Assembly: GCA_019634245.1 (NCBI GenBank)
Contig: JAHQVR010000215.1
Coordinates: 1-7,158 of the forward strand
Direction: 5' to 3'
Length of the DNA stretch: 7,158 nt
Source: Gammaproteobacteria bacterium
Lineage (GTDB): Bacteria > Pseudomonadota > Gammaproteobacteria > Granulosicoccales > Granulosicoccaceae
Numbering within the stretch: position 1 is the first letter of the stretch; each line of letters opens with the position of its first letter. A model generated the notes under the pieces. The model ran no database searches, had not been told where the DNA came from, and saw nothing but the letters and a program-made list of their open reading frames with translations. Made by a program: the position numbers and the translations under genes. Shown one piece after another: positions 1 through 5,366 of the stretch.

Positions 1-162
1 ATGTGCGAACGAGGCGGCAACGGCTAACAACATACCAATTGCCGCAATCCATATGCCCGTTCGGGCACTGATCGGCGAGCTCATACGCCGCAAGCCATAA
101 ATAAATAAGGTGGCCGAGAAAAAATAAGCCAGATTGATAATAAACGACGTTGAGTTAATCAT
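1..162 (-). CDS. pntB: NAD(P) transhydrogenase subunit beta, N-terminal fragment
   Basis: This is the beginning of the beta subunit of the proton-translocating NAD(P)+ transhydrogenase, cut off by the left edge. Beta contributes most of the proton channel in the inner membrane (domain II) and, at its C-terminus, the NADP(H)-binding domain III, which is not visible here. The 54 visible codons start at ATG (162-160) with MINSTSFIINLAYFFSATLF, followed by IYGLRRMSSPISARTG and IWIAAIGMLLAVAASFAH. This is a membrane helix, a short polar loop with the LxxMSSPxxARxG pattern typical of PntB, and the start of a second helix. The ATG overlaps the TGA of the preceding gene (ATGA, 162-159), and no Shine-Dalgarno sequence is visible before it, so translation is probably coupled to pntAB. 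The reading frame is open to position 1. The identification rests on both the sequence pattern and the gene order. Confidence 0.93.
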   Translation of the reverse strand, partial: MINSTSFIINLAYFFSATLFIYGLRRMSSPISARTGIWIAAIGMLLAVAASFAH

Positions 163-590
163 TCGATCTGACTGTTGTTGCCGCTTTTATTTTCACTGAT
201 AGAACTTCGCTCTGATTCACCATTGCTGCTTTCTTGGTCAGAGTTATTTTGTTCTGGGTTGTCTCTTTCAGCGCGCAGTTTGCTCTCTTCGTCCAACCGT
301 CGCTGATTACGTTTTGCTGACGTTTCAAACATCGCCAACATCCGATCAGTGACAACATAACCACCAACCACATTTGCGGTGGCAGCCATTACGCCAATAA
401 ACCCTATGGTGCATTGCAACGCTCCTTCGGCGTGCCCTAACGCGACCATTGCGCCAGCTAACACCACGCCATGGATAAAGTTTGAGCCTGAGAGCAACGG
501 AGTGTGCAGAATAGCCGGCACACTGGCAATGAGTACATAGCCTGTAATACCTGCCAGCATAAATAAGTAAAGCGCTACAAACGCATCCAT
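159..590 (-). CDS. pntAB: NAD(P) transhydrogenase subunit alpha-2 (membrane part) with a hydrophilic C-terminal tail
   Basis: This is the small membrane subunit (143 aa) of a three-subunit transhydrogenase. It corresponds to the C-terminal membrane segment of the single-chain E. coli PntA and forms part of the proton-conducting domain II. Three hydrophobic helices are visible at about residues 4-24, 38-53 and 57-82. Between helices 1 and 2 lies the conserved HTPLLSGSNFIHG segment (HTPLMSVTNAISG in E. coli), and the third helix ends in GGYVVTDRMLAMF, matching the E. coli ending GGFTVTQRMLKMF. The family normally stops within a few residues of this point. Here about 53 more residues follow, rich in Ser, Asn, Glu, Gln and Arg, with no hydrophobic segment. 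The ATG at 590 overlaps the upstream stop by one base (TAATG). A start 13 codons earlier (629) would add a non-family leader inside pntAA and is less likely. The nearest SD-like GGAG lies about 11 nt upstream, so coupling is likely. Confidence 0.93.
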   Translation of the reverse strand: MDAFVALYLFMLAGITGYVLIASVPAILHTPLLSGSNFIHGVVLAGAMVALGHAEGALQCTIGFIGVMAATANVVGGYVVTDRMLAMFETSAKRNQRRLDEESKLRAERDNPEQNNSDQESSNGESERSSISENKSGNNSQIE

Positions 591-2113
591 TAAAGTGGTT
601 TCTCCAACTCTTGTGCCTGTCTTACCCAATCAGAAACACGCAAACCCTCGTTATCGTCAAGCTGTCGTTCCAGTCTTTCAATTTCCAGCTCATCCAGGCT
701 TGCCAACTTTTTATAGGTTCTGATATGAAATGCATAAAGACGGTTCTGAAGCGCCGGGCCAATACCATCTAACTGCATCAAATCATCGCGCTCTTCATCT
801 TCGTCTATGTCGGAATCACCAGTATCGCCATCGCTCTCATTTACCTGTTCAACCAGTGTTTCATTAAGTGTTTTTTCTTGATTTGGTTTAGATCCGTCCT
901 CAGAACCGTCCTCTATCCAACCTGACGCTTGATCGGGTTGCTCCTCGGTTCGTTCACGTTGCTCAGCGATTGGCGGTGCACAATCGATTTCCATCAAATC
1001 GGCAGTGGCTTGATGGTGTATATTGCCATTATGGGTAAGCAGGCAGGTGCTCAGAATTTCATCACCCCAATCAAGATGCAACTGACCACGCTCATCGAGC
1101 ATTAACTTCAGCATGTTGTACACGTTACGCGAAAACATTTCACTGGCATGCACTGCACCGCTACTAGGCAAATTTAACGGTCCAACAATTAGTGTATCTC
1201 CATGCATATAAGCCTCTCCTGGGCGTGTTAGTTCACAATTGCCACCAGTTTCTGCTGCCATATCGACAATGACTGTATCCGGCATCATGCCCTCAATCAT
1301 GTCTTCAGTAATAATTCTGGGTGCTCTGCGCCCGGGAATGGCGGCGGCACATATAACCGCATGGGCTTGAGACATTCGATCGGCAAGCACATCGTGTTGG
1401 GTCTGTTTTTCTTCCGGGTTTAACGCACGCGCACGACCACCTGAGCCTTCGGCGTTTACCCCTGTATCGATCATAGTCGCACCCAACGACTCGATTTGTT
1501 CACGCGCTGTACTGCGAATATCATAAGCTTCAACACGTGCACCCAGCCGACGTGCGGTTGCGATTGCTTGCAGTCCAGCGACACCTGCTCCTATCACAAT
1601 GACGTGAGATGGTCGTATTGTGCCAGCGGCTGTGGTTAGCATGGGGAACAAACGCGGAGAGAGTTCCGCCGCCAGCAAGGCCGCTTTGTATCCCGCTACC
1701 GTAGCTTGTGACGAAAGTACATCCATGGGTTGGGCACGAGTGATACGCGGCATGAGGTCCATAGCAAAGGTGGTGATCTGACGACGGCGCAGAATTTCGA
1801 TATTTTCCAGATGCAAATACGGGGTTATCTGAGATAACAACACACTGCCGATGGGCAAATGCTGCGCTTCTTCGACCGTCGGAGGTTTGACTTTAACAAC
1901 AACAATCGCATTTTGTACGCACTCTGCAAAGGTTTTAGCAACCTGCGCATTTTCATAGTCATCATCATAAAAACCGGCGCCATCACCGCACTGCGATTGT
2001 ATGACAACGTCGATGTTATGCTGATCTGTCAGGCGCGCGACCGCCGTCGGGTCCAGCGCCACACGTTTCTCAATTTCTATACTCTCTCGCGGTAATGCCA
2101 GTTTCAACGCCAC
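590..2113 (-). CDS. pntAA: NAD(P) transhydrogenase subunit alpha-1 fused to a C-terminal helix-hairpin-helix domain
   Basis: This encodes domain I of the proton-translocating transhydrogenase, the cytosolic subunit that binds NAD(H) and passes hydride to NADP+ on the beta subunit. The visible product is 507 aa from the GTG at 2113. The N-terminal half-domain (about 1-125) starts ALKLALPRES and contains KVKPPTVEEAQHLPIGSVL. The RITRAQPMDVLSS loop supplies R123, Q128, D131 and S134, equivalent to the R127/Q132/D135/S138 hydride-transfer loop of Rhodospirillum rubrum domain I. The Rossmann core has GAGVAG (175-180) and the acidic YDIR (197-200) expected for NAD specificity, followed by VIVDMAAETGGNCE. 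Alpha-1 subunits usually end near residue 370-385. Here an acidic, disordered-looking linker (about 360-442) leads to an HhH domain (443-507, bases 593-787) with DDLMQLDGIGPALQNRL and a DWVRQA ending. The GTG start is preferred because GAGGA lies 8 nt upstream and the protein then begins like its family. An in-frame ATG at 2146 would add 11 atypical residues and has a poor SD. Confidence 0.92.
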   Translation of the reverse strand: MALKLALPRESIEIEKRVALDPTAVARLTDQHNIDVVIQSQCGDGAGFYDDDYENAQVAKTFAECVQNAIVVVKVKPPTVEEAQHLPIGSVLLSQITPYLHLENIEILRRRQITTFAMDLMPRITRAQPMDVLSSQATVAGYKAALLAAELSPRLFPMLTTAAGTIRPSHVIVIGAGVAGLQAIATARRLGARVEAYDIRSTAREQIESLGATMIDTGVNAEGSGGRARALNPEEKQTQHDVLADRMSQAHAVICAAAIPGRRAPRIITEDMIEGMMPDTVIVDMAAETGGNCELTRPGEAYMHGDTLIVGPLNLPSSGAVHASEMFSRNVYNMLKLMLDERGQLHLDWGDEILSTCLLTHNGNIHHQATADLMEIDCAPPIAEQRERTEEQPDQASGWIEDGSEDGSKPNQEKTLNETLVEQVNESDGDTGDSDIDEDEERDDLMQLDGIGPALQNRLYAFHIRTYKKLASLDELEIERLERQLDDNEGLRVSDWVRQAQELEKPL

Positions 2114-2118
2114 AAAGA

Positions 2119-2126
2119 ATGTCCTC
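2119..2126 (-). promoter_or_regulatory. Shine-Dalgarno sequence deciding the pntAA start
   Basis: On the minus strand the sequence reads CCGAGGACATTCTTTGTG. The GAGGA core is eight bases upstream of the GTG at 2113-2111. No comparable purine-rich site precedes the alternative ATG at 2146, so this site favours GTG as the initiation codon of pntAA. This is a reading of the sequence, not experimental evidence. Confidence 0.6.
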
Positions 2127-2236
2127 GGATAGCTTATTAAGGCCATCCAGCCGTTAAATAGTTTACTGCCAATGGTTGATCTATACTACGAACCTGGAAA
2201 GGAGCACGCGATTGCAAACGGATAGTACGTTAACTC

Positions 2237-2257
2237 GCACCGCGGTGCCAGCGCACC
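2237..2257. repeat. Perfect palindrome GCACCGCGGTGC plus a third half-site
   Basis: Bases 2237-2248 read GCACCGCGGTGC, identical to its reverse complement. After a 4-base spacer (CAGC) comes a further GCACC (2253-2257). The middle GGTGC can therefore pair with either flanking GCACC, which gives two alternative small hairpins or, as DNA, a dyad with an extra half-site. Its place midway between two divergent genes suits a regulator-binding site. No specific regulator family can be named from the bases alone. Confidence 0.35.
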
Positions 2258-2335
2258 TGATCACGAAACGCCAAGTCTCATTAGAACAAATGCATTTCAT
2301 CTTCTACGACTTGGGTACTATTTTAACACCCTGCT

Positions 2336-2364
2336 GTTCCAACGTGACCCTATGTTCGTATACT
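2336..2364 (+). promoter_or_regulatory. Possible hemH promoter
   Basis: TATACT at 2359-2364 matches the sigma-70 -10 consensus at five of six positions. Exactly 17 bp upstream, 2336-2341 reads GTTCCA, a weak three-of-six match to TTGACA. Transcription would begin around 2371, leaving a leader of about 20 nt before the hemH ATG at 2391. The weak -35 makes this tentative. Confidence 0.3.
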
Positions 2365-2390
2365 TAATTAACTGACAAGACTAATCACGC

Positions 2391-3506
2391 ATGAAATACC
2401 TTGGTAATCCCGATTATCAGCACGGAACTGATGAGAAACTGGGCATTTTGATGGCTAATTTGGGTACACCTGATGCGCCCGACACAAAATCTGTACGCCG
2501 CTATCTAAACCAGTTTTTAAGCGATCCGCGAATCATCGAACTACCACGTTTGCTGTGGATGGCAATTTTGCACGGCGTGATTTTACGGGTACGGCCAGCC
2601 AAAAGTGCCCAGGCTTATCAGGAAGTTTGGGATGAGAATACCGGCTCGCCGTTAATGAGCGTATCCAAAGCACAAGCGAATGCCTTGCAGGCTAACCTAC
2701 AGTCGCGTTTTGGCCCTGATGTTGTTGTCTCATTAGGCATGCGATACGGCTCACCATCGATTGATCATGCAATTAGCGAGCTAGAATCATACAATGTCCG
2801 TCGCATGTTAGTGCTGCCCATGTATCCGCAGTATTCGGGCACTACTGTGGCCTCTGTATTCGATGCAGTTGCGCAACGTCTGCAACGCACCCGCTGGATA
2901 CCTGAGCTTCGATTCATCAACCAATTTTGTGACGAGCCTGACTATATTGCGGCACTGGCAAGCAGTGTACGTGAAAGCTGGGAGCAACATGGCCGCGGCG
3001 ACTTGTTGGTGACCTCGTATCACGGCATACCAAAGCGCTATTTGTTAAACGGCGACCCCTATCATTGTCTATGTCACAAGACAACACGATTACTCGCAGA
3101 TGCGCTCGGGTTGTCTGAGTCAGAGTACCGTGTGGTATTTCAATCGCGCGTTGGAAAGGAAGAGTGGTTAAGGCCGTACTGTGATGAAACCATGAAAGCA
3201 CTACCAGCTGAAGGTATTAAATCAATAGACGTAATTAGCCCAGCGTTCTCTGCTGATTGCCTCGAAACACTTGAAGAGATCGAAGGCGAAAACAAAGAAT
3301 ATTTTATGGAACATGGTGGTGAACGTTTTCACTATATTCCTTGCCTGAATGATAGAGCAGACCATATAGACATGCTCAGTAATGTAGTTGAGCGACACTG
3401 CCAGGGTTGGCCCGAGGTTAATAGTGCGCGTGATATCAACACTGAAATTGAACATTGGAAAACTTCGAAACAACTCGCAGCAAAATTGATGGATCAGAAC
3501 GTCTAG
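2391..3506 (+). CDS. hemH: Ferrochelatase (protoheme ferro-lyase)
   Basis: This enzyme inserts Fe2+ into protoporphyrin IX to give protoheme, the last step of the classical heme pathway. It is cytosolic or peripheral to the inner membrane. The 371-aa product has the complete family architecture. The N-terminal strand is LGILMANLGTPDAP (17-30), followed by YLNQFLSDPRII (38-49). The catalytic histidine, H211, lies in VTSYHGIPKRY. Then come GDPYHCLCHKT (221-231) and FQSRVGKEEWLRPY (250-263). The second active-site residue, E292, lies in FSADCLETLEEI, equivalent to E264 of E. coli HemH. Length and motifs match a full, functional enzyme. The N-terminal extension KYLGNPDYQHG is of the longer gammaproteobacterial type and supports the ATG at 2391, although the SD before it is weak. 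The gene is monocistronic here: divergent from pntAA and convergent with the downstream phosphatase gene. I see no C-terminal four-cysteine [2Fe-2S] pattern. Confidence 0.97.
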   Translation: MKYLGNPDYQHGTDEKLGILMANLGTPDAPDTKSVRRYLNQFLSDPRIIELPRLLWMAILHGVILRVRPAKSAQAYQEVWDENTGSPLMSVSKAQANALQANLQSRFGPDVVVSLGMRYGSPSIDHAISELESYNVRRMLVLPMYPQYSGTTVASVFDAVAQRLQRTRWIPELRFINQFCDEPDYIAALASSVRESWEQHGRGDLLVTSYHGIPKRYLLNGDPYHCLCHKTTRLLADALGLSESEYRVVFQSRVGKEEWLRPYCDETMKALPAEGIKSIDVISPAFSADCLETLEEIEGENKEYFMEHGGERFHYIPCLNDRADHIDMLSNVVERHCQGWPEVNSARDINTEIEHWKTSKQLAAKLMDQNV

Positions 3507-3614
3507 ATTCTTAATCCTGAAGCCAACACTCCAAAATTTATCATTTGTCCAGATGTTAGCAGAACCGATACACGCCTATATTATTTAAATGTACAAAAAT
3601 AAATTCGCAACATT

Positions 3615-3634
3615 AGAACTTATGAGAACTTATG
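3615..3634. repeat. Perfect 10-bp tandem duplication at the 3' end of the phosphatase gene
   Basis: AGAACTTATG occurs twice without a gap at 3615-3624 and 3625-3634. The minus-strand stop codon (3622-3620) falls inside the first copy, so the final residues and the stop lie within the duplication. It looks like a replication-slippage product that may have moved the stop codon slightly. Confidence 0.6.
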
Positions 3635-5020
3635 CGTCATTTGATGACACAGATCACCTTTTCTCTCATACACTTCCAACTGAATTTGGCTGGGGGTGAC
3701 TTTTACTTTCGTGAAATTATCGTCCCCAACAATTGGGGAGAAATTTGATAGAACGCATTCACCTATCGACCCGCCATCGATAATTCCTTTTAATTTAAAC
3801 TTCCTTGCAGACGGATGTGGGTAGGGCCAGAAGAAGGCAGATGAGATAACGGCAAGTATTTTGTTTCCATTGGGTAGAATGAGCTCCCCTGAAAAAGAAG
3901 CGTGCACATCTCCGGAGAAAAAAACGACTTTCTCAATGTCTCGACTATCGATATAAGAAAGAAGTTCTTGTCTTTGCTTTGCAAAATTAGACCACTTATC
4001 TGTGTCGCCAGAAGAAGAAGTATCCGGGAAGAAAGGTACAGCTGAAACAATAATCTTGGCTCGTCCCGAACCATCGTTCAGCCATCGTTTTAGTCCTTGC
4101 ATTTGCTGGGTACTAATGATTTCTCGCTCGTCTACACTACCCAATCGACGTTCAGTCCTGGTATCTGTTACAAAAATATCACAGCAACCATCCGTGTACT
4201 TGTACCACATTTTCTGCAATGTTCCTCGTAATCTCCCGGCACGAATTGGGATAGCAGGGCTATGTGAAAGTTGATAGGTTTGATACGCATGCACCGCGTT
4301 GGGAAATAGTGTCTTCCAATCTTTACTACTTGAGTGTGCAGGCCAGTTATTCTCAATTTCATGATCGTCTAAGGTCATGTACGTACTTGTTCGACTCATT
4401 AGTTGACGAATATATTTTTGCGAAAATGCATCTCTGTATCGTTTATAAAACTCTGGGATGGTAACCGCGGGGTTGAGAATGTTCAAATCGTCAGCATAAA
4501 TTTGATCTCCCATCATGATCAATTGATCGTATTCAACCCCATCATCGTCTATTTGCCTGTTAATGGATCTAAACGTTTTATCACCTCTATCGTCGAAAAA
4601 GTCTCCAAAAAACGTATTCAGTAAATAACGGCATGAACCAATCGCGAAAGTTCGAGGATGCGAATCATCATCACTCGCGGTTTTAAAATAACCATAGTTA
4701 GTTTTTTCCCAATCTATATCTTGAGCAGGAGCGTCTTTCAATTCGACATCAGAATAAAAATATCCCATTTGATATTCATAGTATGAGTTTGGCGCCAGGC
4801 GATCCAAGATGGCGATACCAGTCATATCAAAATTAGGATTCATTTTGAAATATCGCGGCTTTAAATATTCATCACCGCCATACTCCATAAACCTGATAAC
4901 ACCAAAGCACCTTCTAGGGCCGCCATCAACAACAGACGGAGCTGCTCGACCCCATATACGCACTCTGGAAGTTGTAGTTTCTCCGATGATTGGGCCGACG
5001 GTGAGTGGCTTTAGCTGCAT
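3620..5020 (-). CDS. PhoD-like metallophosphatase family protein
   Basis: The 466-aa product belongs to the PhoD-like branch of the calcineurin-type metallophosphoesterases, which hydrolyse phosphate mono- or diesters with a bimetal centre. The family motifs appear in order: GSCR (128-131), the metal-binding MMGDQIYADD (169-178), TLDDHEIENNW (216-226), where D/H ligands and the PhoD-type DDHE/N signature lie, VTDTR (284-288), and SGDVHASFSGEL (369-380) with the C-terminal histidine ligand. The N-terminus (about 1-115) looks like the beta-rich PhoD N-terminal domain. Unlike classical secreted PhoD, it starts MQLKPLTVGP with no twin-arginine or Sec signal peptide, so a cytosolic location is inferred. 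The ATG at 5020 has GGAG eight bases upstream. The gene is AT-rich: a hand count gives 19 G+C in 4681-4740 versus 31 in 1441-1500 of pntAA. This suggests recent acquisition or relaxed composition. The substrate cannot be deduced, and it stands alone between hemH and a distant upstream gene. Confidence 0.88.
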   Translation of the reverse strand: MQLKPLTVGPIIGETTTSRVRIWGRAAPSVVDGGPRRCFGVIRFMEYGGDEYLKPRYFKMNPNFDMTGIAILDRLAPNSYYEYQMGYFYSDVELKDAPAQDIDWEKTNYGYFKTASDDDSHPRTFAIGSCRYLLNTFFGDFFDDRGDKTFRSINRQIDDDGVEYDQLIMMGDQIYADDLNILNPAVTIPEFYKRYRDAFSQKYIRQLMSRTSTYMTLDDHEIENNWPAHSSSKDWKTLFPNAVHAYQTYQLSHSPAIPIRAGRLRGTLQKMWYKYTDGCCDIFVTDTRTERRLGSVDEREIISTQQMQGLKRWLNDGSGRAKIIVSAVPFFPDTSSSGDTDKWSNFAKQRQELLSYIDSRDIEKVVFFSGDVHASFSGELILPNGNKILAVISSAFFWPYPHPSARKFKLKGIIDGGSIGECVLSNFSPIVGDDNFTKVKVTPSQIQLEVYERKGDLCHQMTHKFS

Positions 5021-5121
5021 GGCTACATCTCCATATACAATTGCAACGCCTGTTTATGGACATTACCAATTTATCGCGATAGTTAGTGTGTCTTTAGGAT
5101 CTACGTCAACACAATATTTTT

Positions 5122-5148
5122 CAATAGCACACAAAGACATTGCTATTG
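5122..5148. repeat. 8-bp perfect inverted repeat, 11-bp spacer
   Basis: CAATAGCA at 5122-5129 is exactly complementary to TGCTATTG at 5141-5148, with an 11-base spacer. It lies about 100 bp upstream of the phosphatase start, a suitable position for a dimeric repressor or activator site. The stem is AT-rich, so as RNA it would be a weak hairpin. No regulator is recognised. Confidence 0.4.
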
Positions 5149-5265
5149 TCTTTTGTCACTATCCTACGTTTTTAATAAACGCCTGTGTCGGAAATGATGC
5201 CACCCAATTGACAGCATCGCATCACTCTATCGGGTGATGTGCCAGGATGAAGAAGGTTTAGGCGT

Positions 5266-5296
5266 GGCATGTAGATTATCGCGGCATGTAGATTAT
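5266..5296. repeat. Two direct copies of a 14-bp sequence
   Basis: GGCATGTAGATTAT occurs at 5266-5279 and again at 5283-5296, giving a 17-bp period. The copies are identical and the three spacer bases are CGC. The function is unknown. It may be a slippage product or a pair of protein-binding half-sites. Confidence 0.55.
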
Positions 5297-5322
5297 TAAG
5301 TGCCACCCAGATACAACGCAGA

Positions 5323-5359
5323 GCAGACTTGCGTGCTGCCACGCAACACCCAAGTCTGC
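5323..5359 (-). terminator. Stem-loop just downstream of the coiled-coil gene, possible terminator
   Basis: GCAGACTTG (5323-5331) is exactly complementary to CAAGTCTGC (5351-5359), a perfect 9-bp outer stem. Alternatively, the inner TTGCGTG/CACGCAA (5329-5335 with 5340-5346, loop CTGC) forms a 7-bp stem that extends to the outer GCAGAC/GTCTGC with a 7-base bulge. Read on the minus strand, the hairpin begins about 7 bases after the TAG stop of the coiled-coil gene. It lacks a clear U-tract, so it could be a weak intrinsic terminator or a 3'-end stabilising hairpin. Confidence 0.45.
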
Positions 5360-5366
5360 CGATTAA

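Larger units (their letters stand above)
2114..2390. other. Divergent intergenic region between pntAA and hemH
   Basis: This gene-free 277-bp stretch must hold the promoters of both the leftward transhydrogenase operon and the rightward hemH. It contains a perfect 12-bp palindrome (2237-2248), followed closely by a further copy of its half-site, and a possible hemH -10 element at 2359. I could not find a convincing -35/-10 pair for the pnt operon. The best minus-strand -10-like hexamer is TAAAAT (2325-2320), without a matching -35. A short open frame from TTG at 2212 to TAA at 2367 is preceded by an AAAGGAG sequence but has no recognisable product. Confidence 0.7.
5021..5366. other. 346-bp gene-free stretch between the phosphatase and coiled-coil genes
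   Basis: No plausible gene is visible on either strand. The stretch contains, from left to right, the SD of the phosphatase gene (GGAG, about 5029-5032 on the minus strand), an 8-bp inverted repeat (5122-5148), a 6-bp CATCAC/GTGATG inverted repeat (5220-5239), two direct 14-bp repeats (5266-5296), and a strong hairpin just after the stop of the coiled-coil gene (5323-5359). A minus-strand TTGACG (5109-5104) could be a -35 element for the phosphatase gene, but no good -10 lies at the proper distance. Confidence 0.7.

Noticed and set aside
591..629. Earlier ATG (629) as the pntAB start
   Set aside because: The 13 extra residues are hydrophilic, lie inside pntAA, and precede the Met where the first membrane helix begins. 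The TAATG overlap is the usual operon arrangement.
2114..2146. ATG at 2146 as the pntAA start
   Set aside because: It adds 11 residues (MALISYPRTFF) not seen in PntA proteins and has a poor SD. The GTG at 2113 has GAGGA at ideal spacing and gives a typical N-terminus. The ATG cannot be fully excluded.
2147..2390. Riboswitch, tRNA or other structured RNA upstream of hemH
   Set aside because: Apart from the short palindrome, no conserved fold, cloverleaf or known aptamer core can be recognised, and the likely hemH leader is only about 20 nt.
3507..3619. Bidirectional terminator between the convergent hemH and phosphatase genes
   Set aside because: The gap is AT-rich with short T and A runs, but no stem of useful length precedes them on either strand.
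4809..5237. Plus-strand 142-codon frame over the phosphatase 5' end and the intergenic region
   Set aside because: Half of it is antisense to the conserved N-terminus of the phosphatase, it has no family motif, and it has no good SD.
5301..5309. TGCCACCCA repeated at 5198-5206 and 5301-5309
   Set aside because: Two copies of a 9-mer about 100 bp apart with no shared flanks are too little to support a functional repeat.
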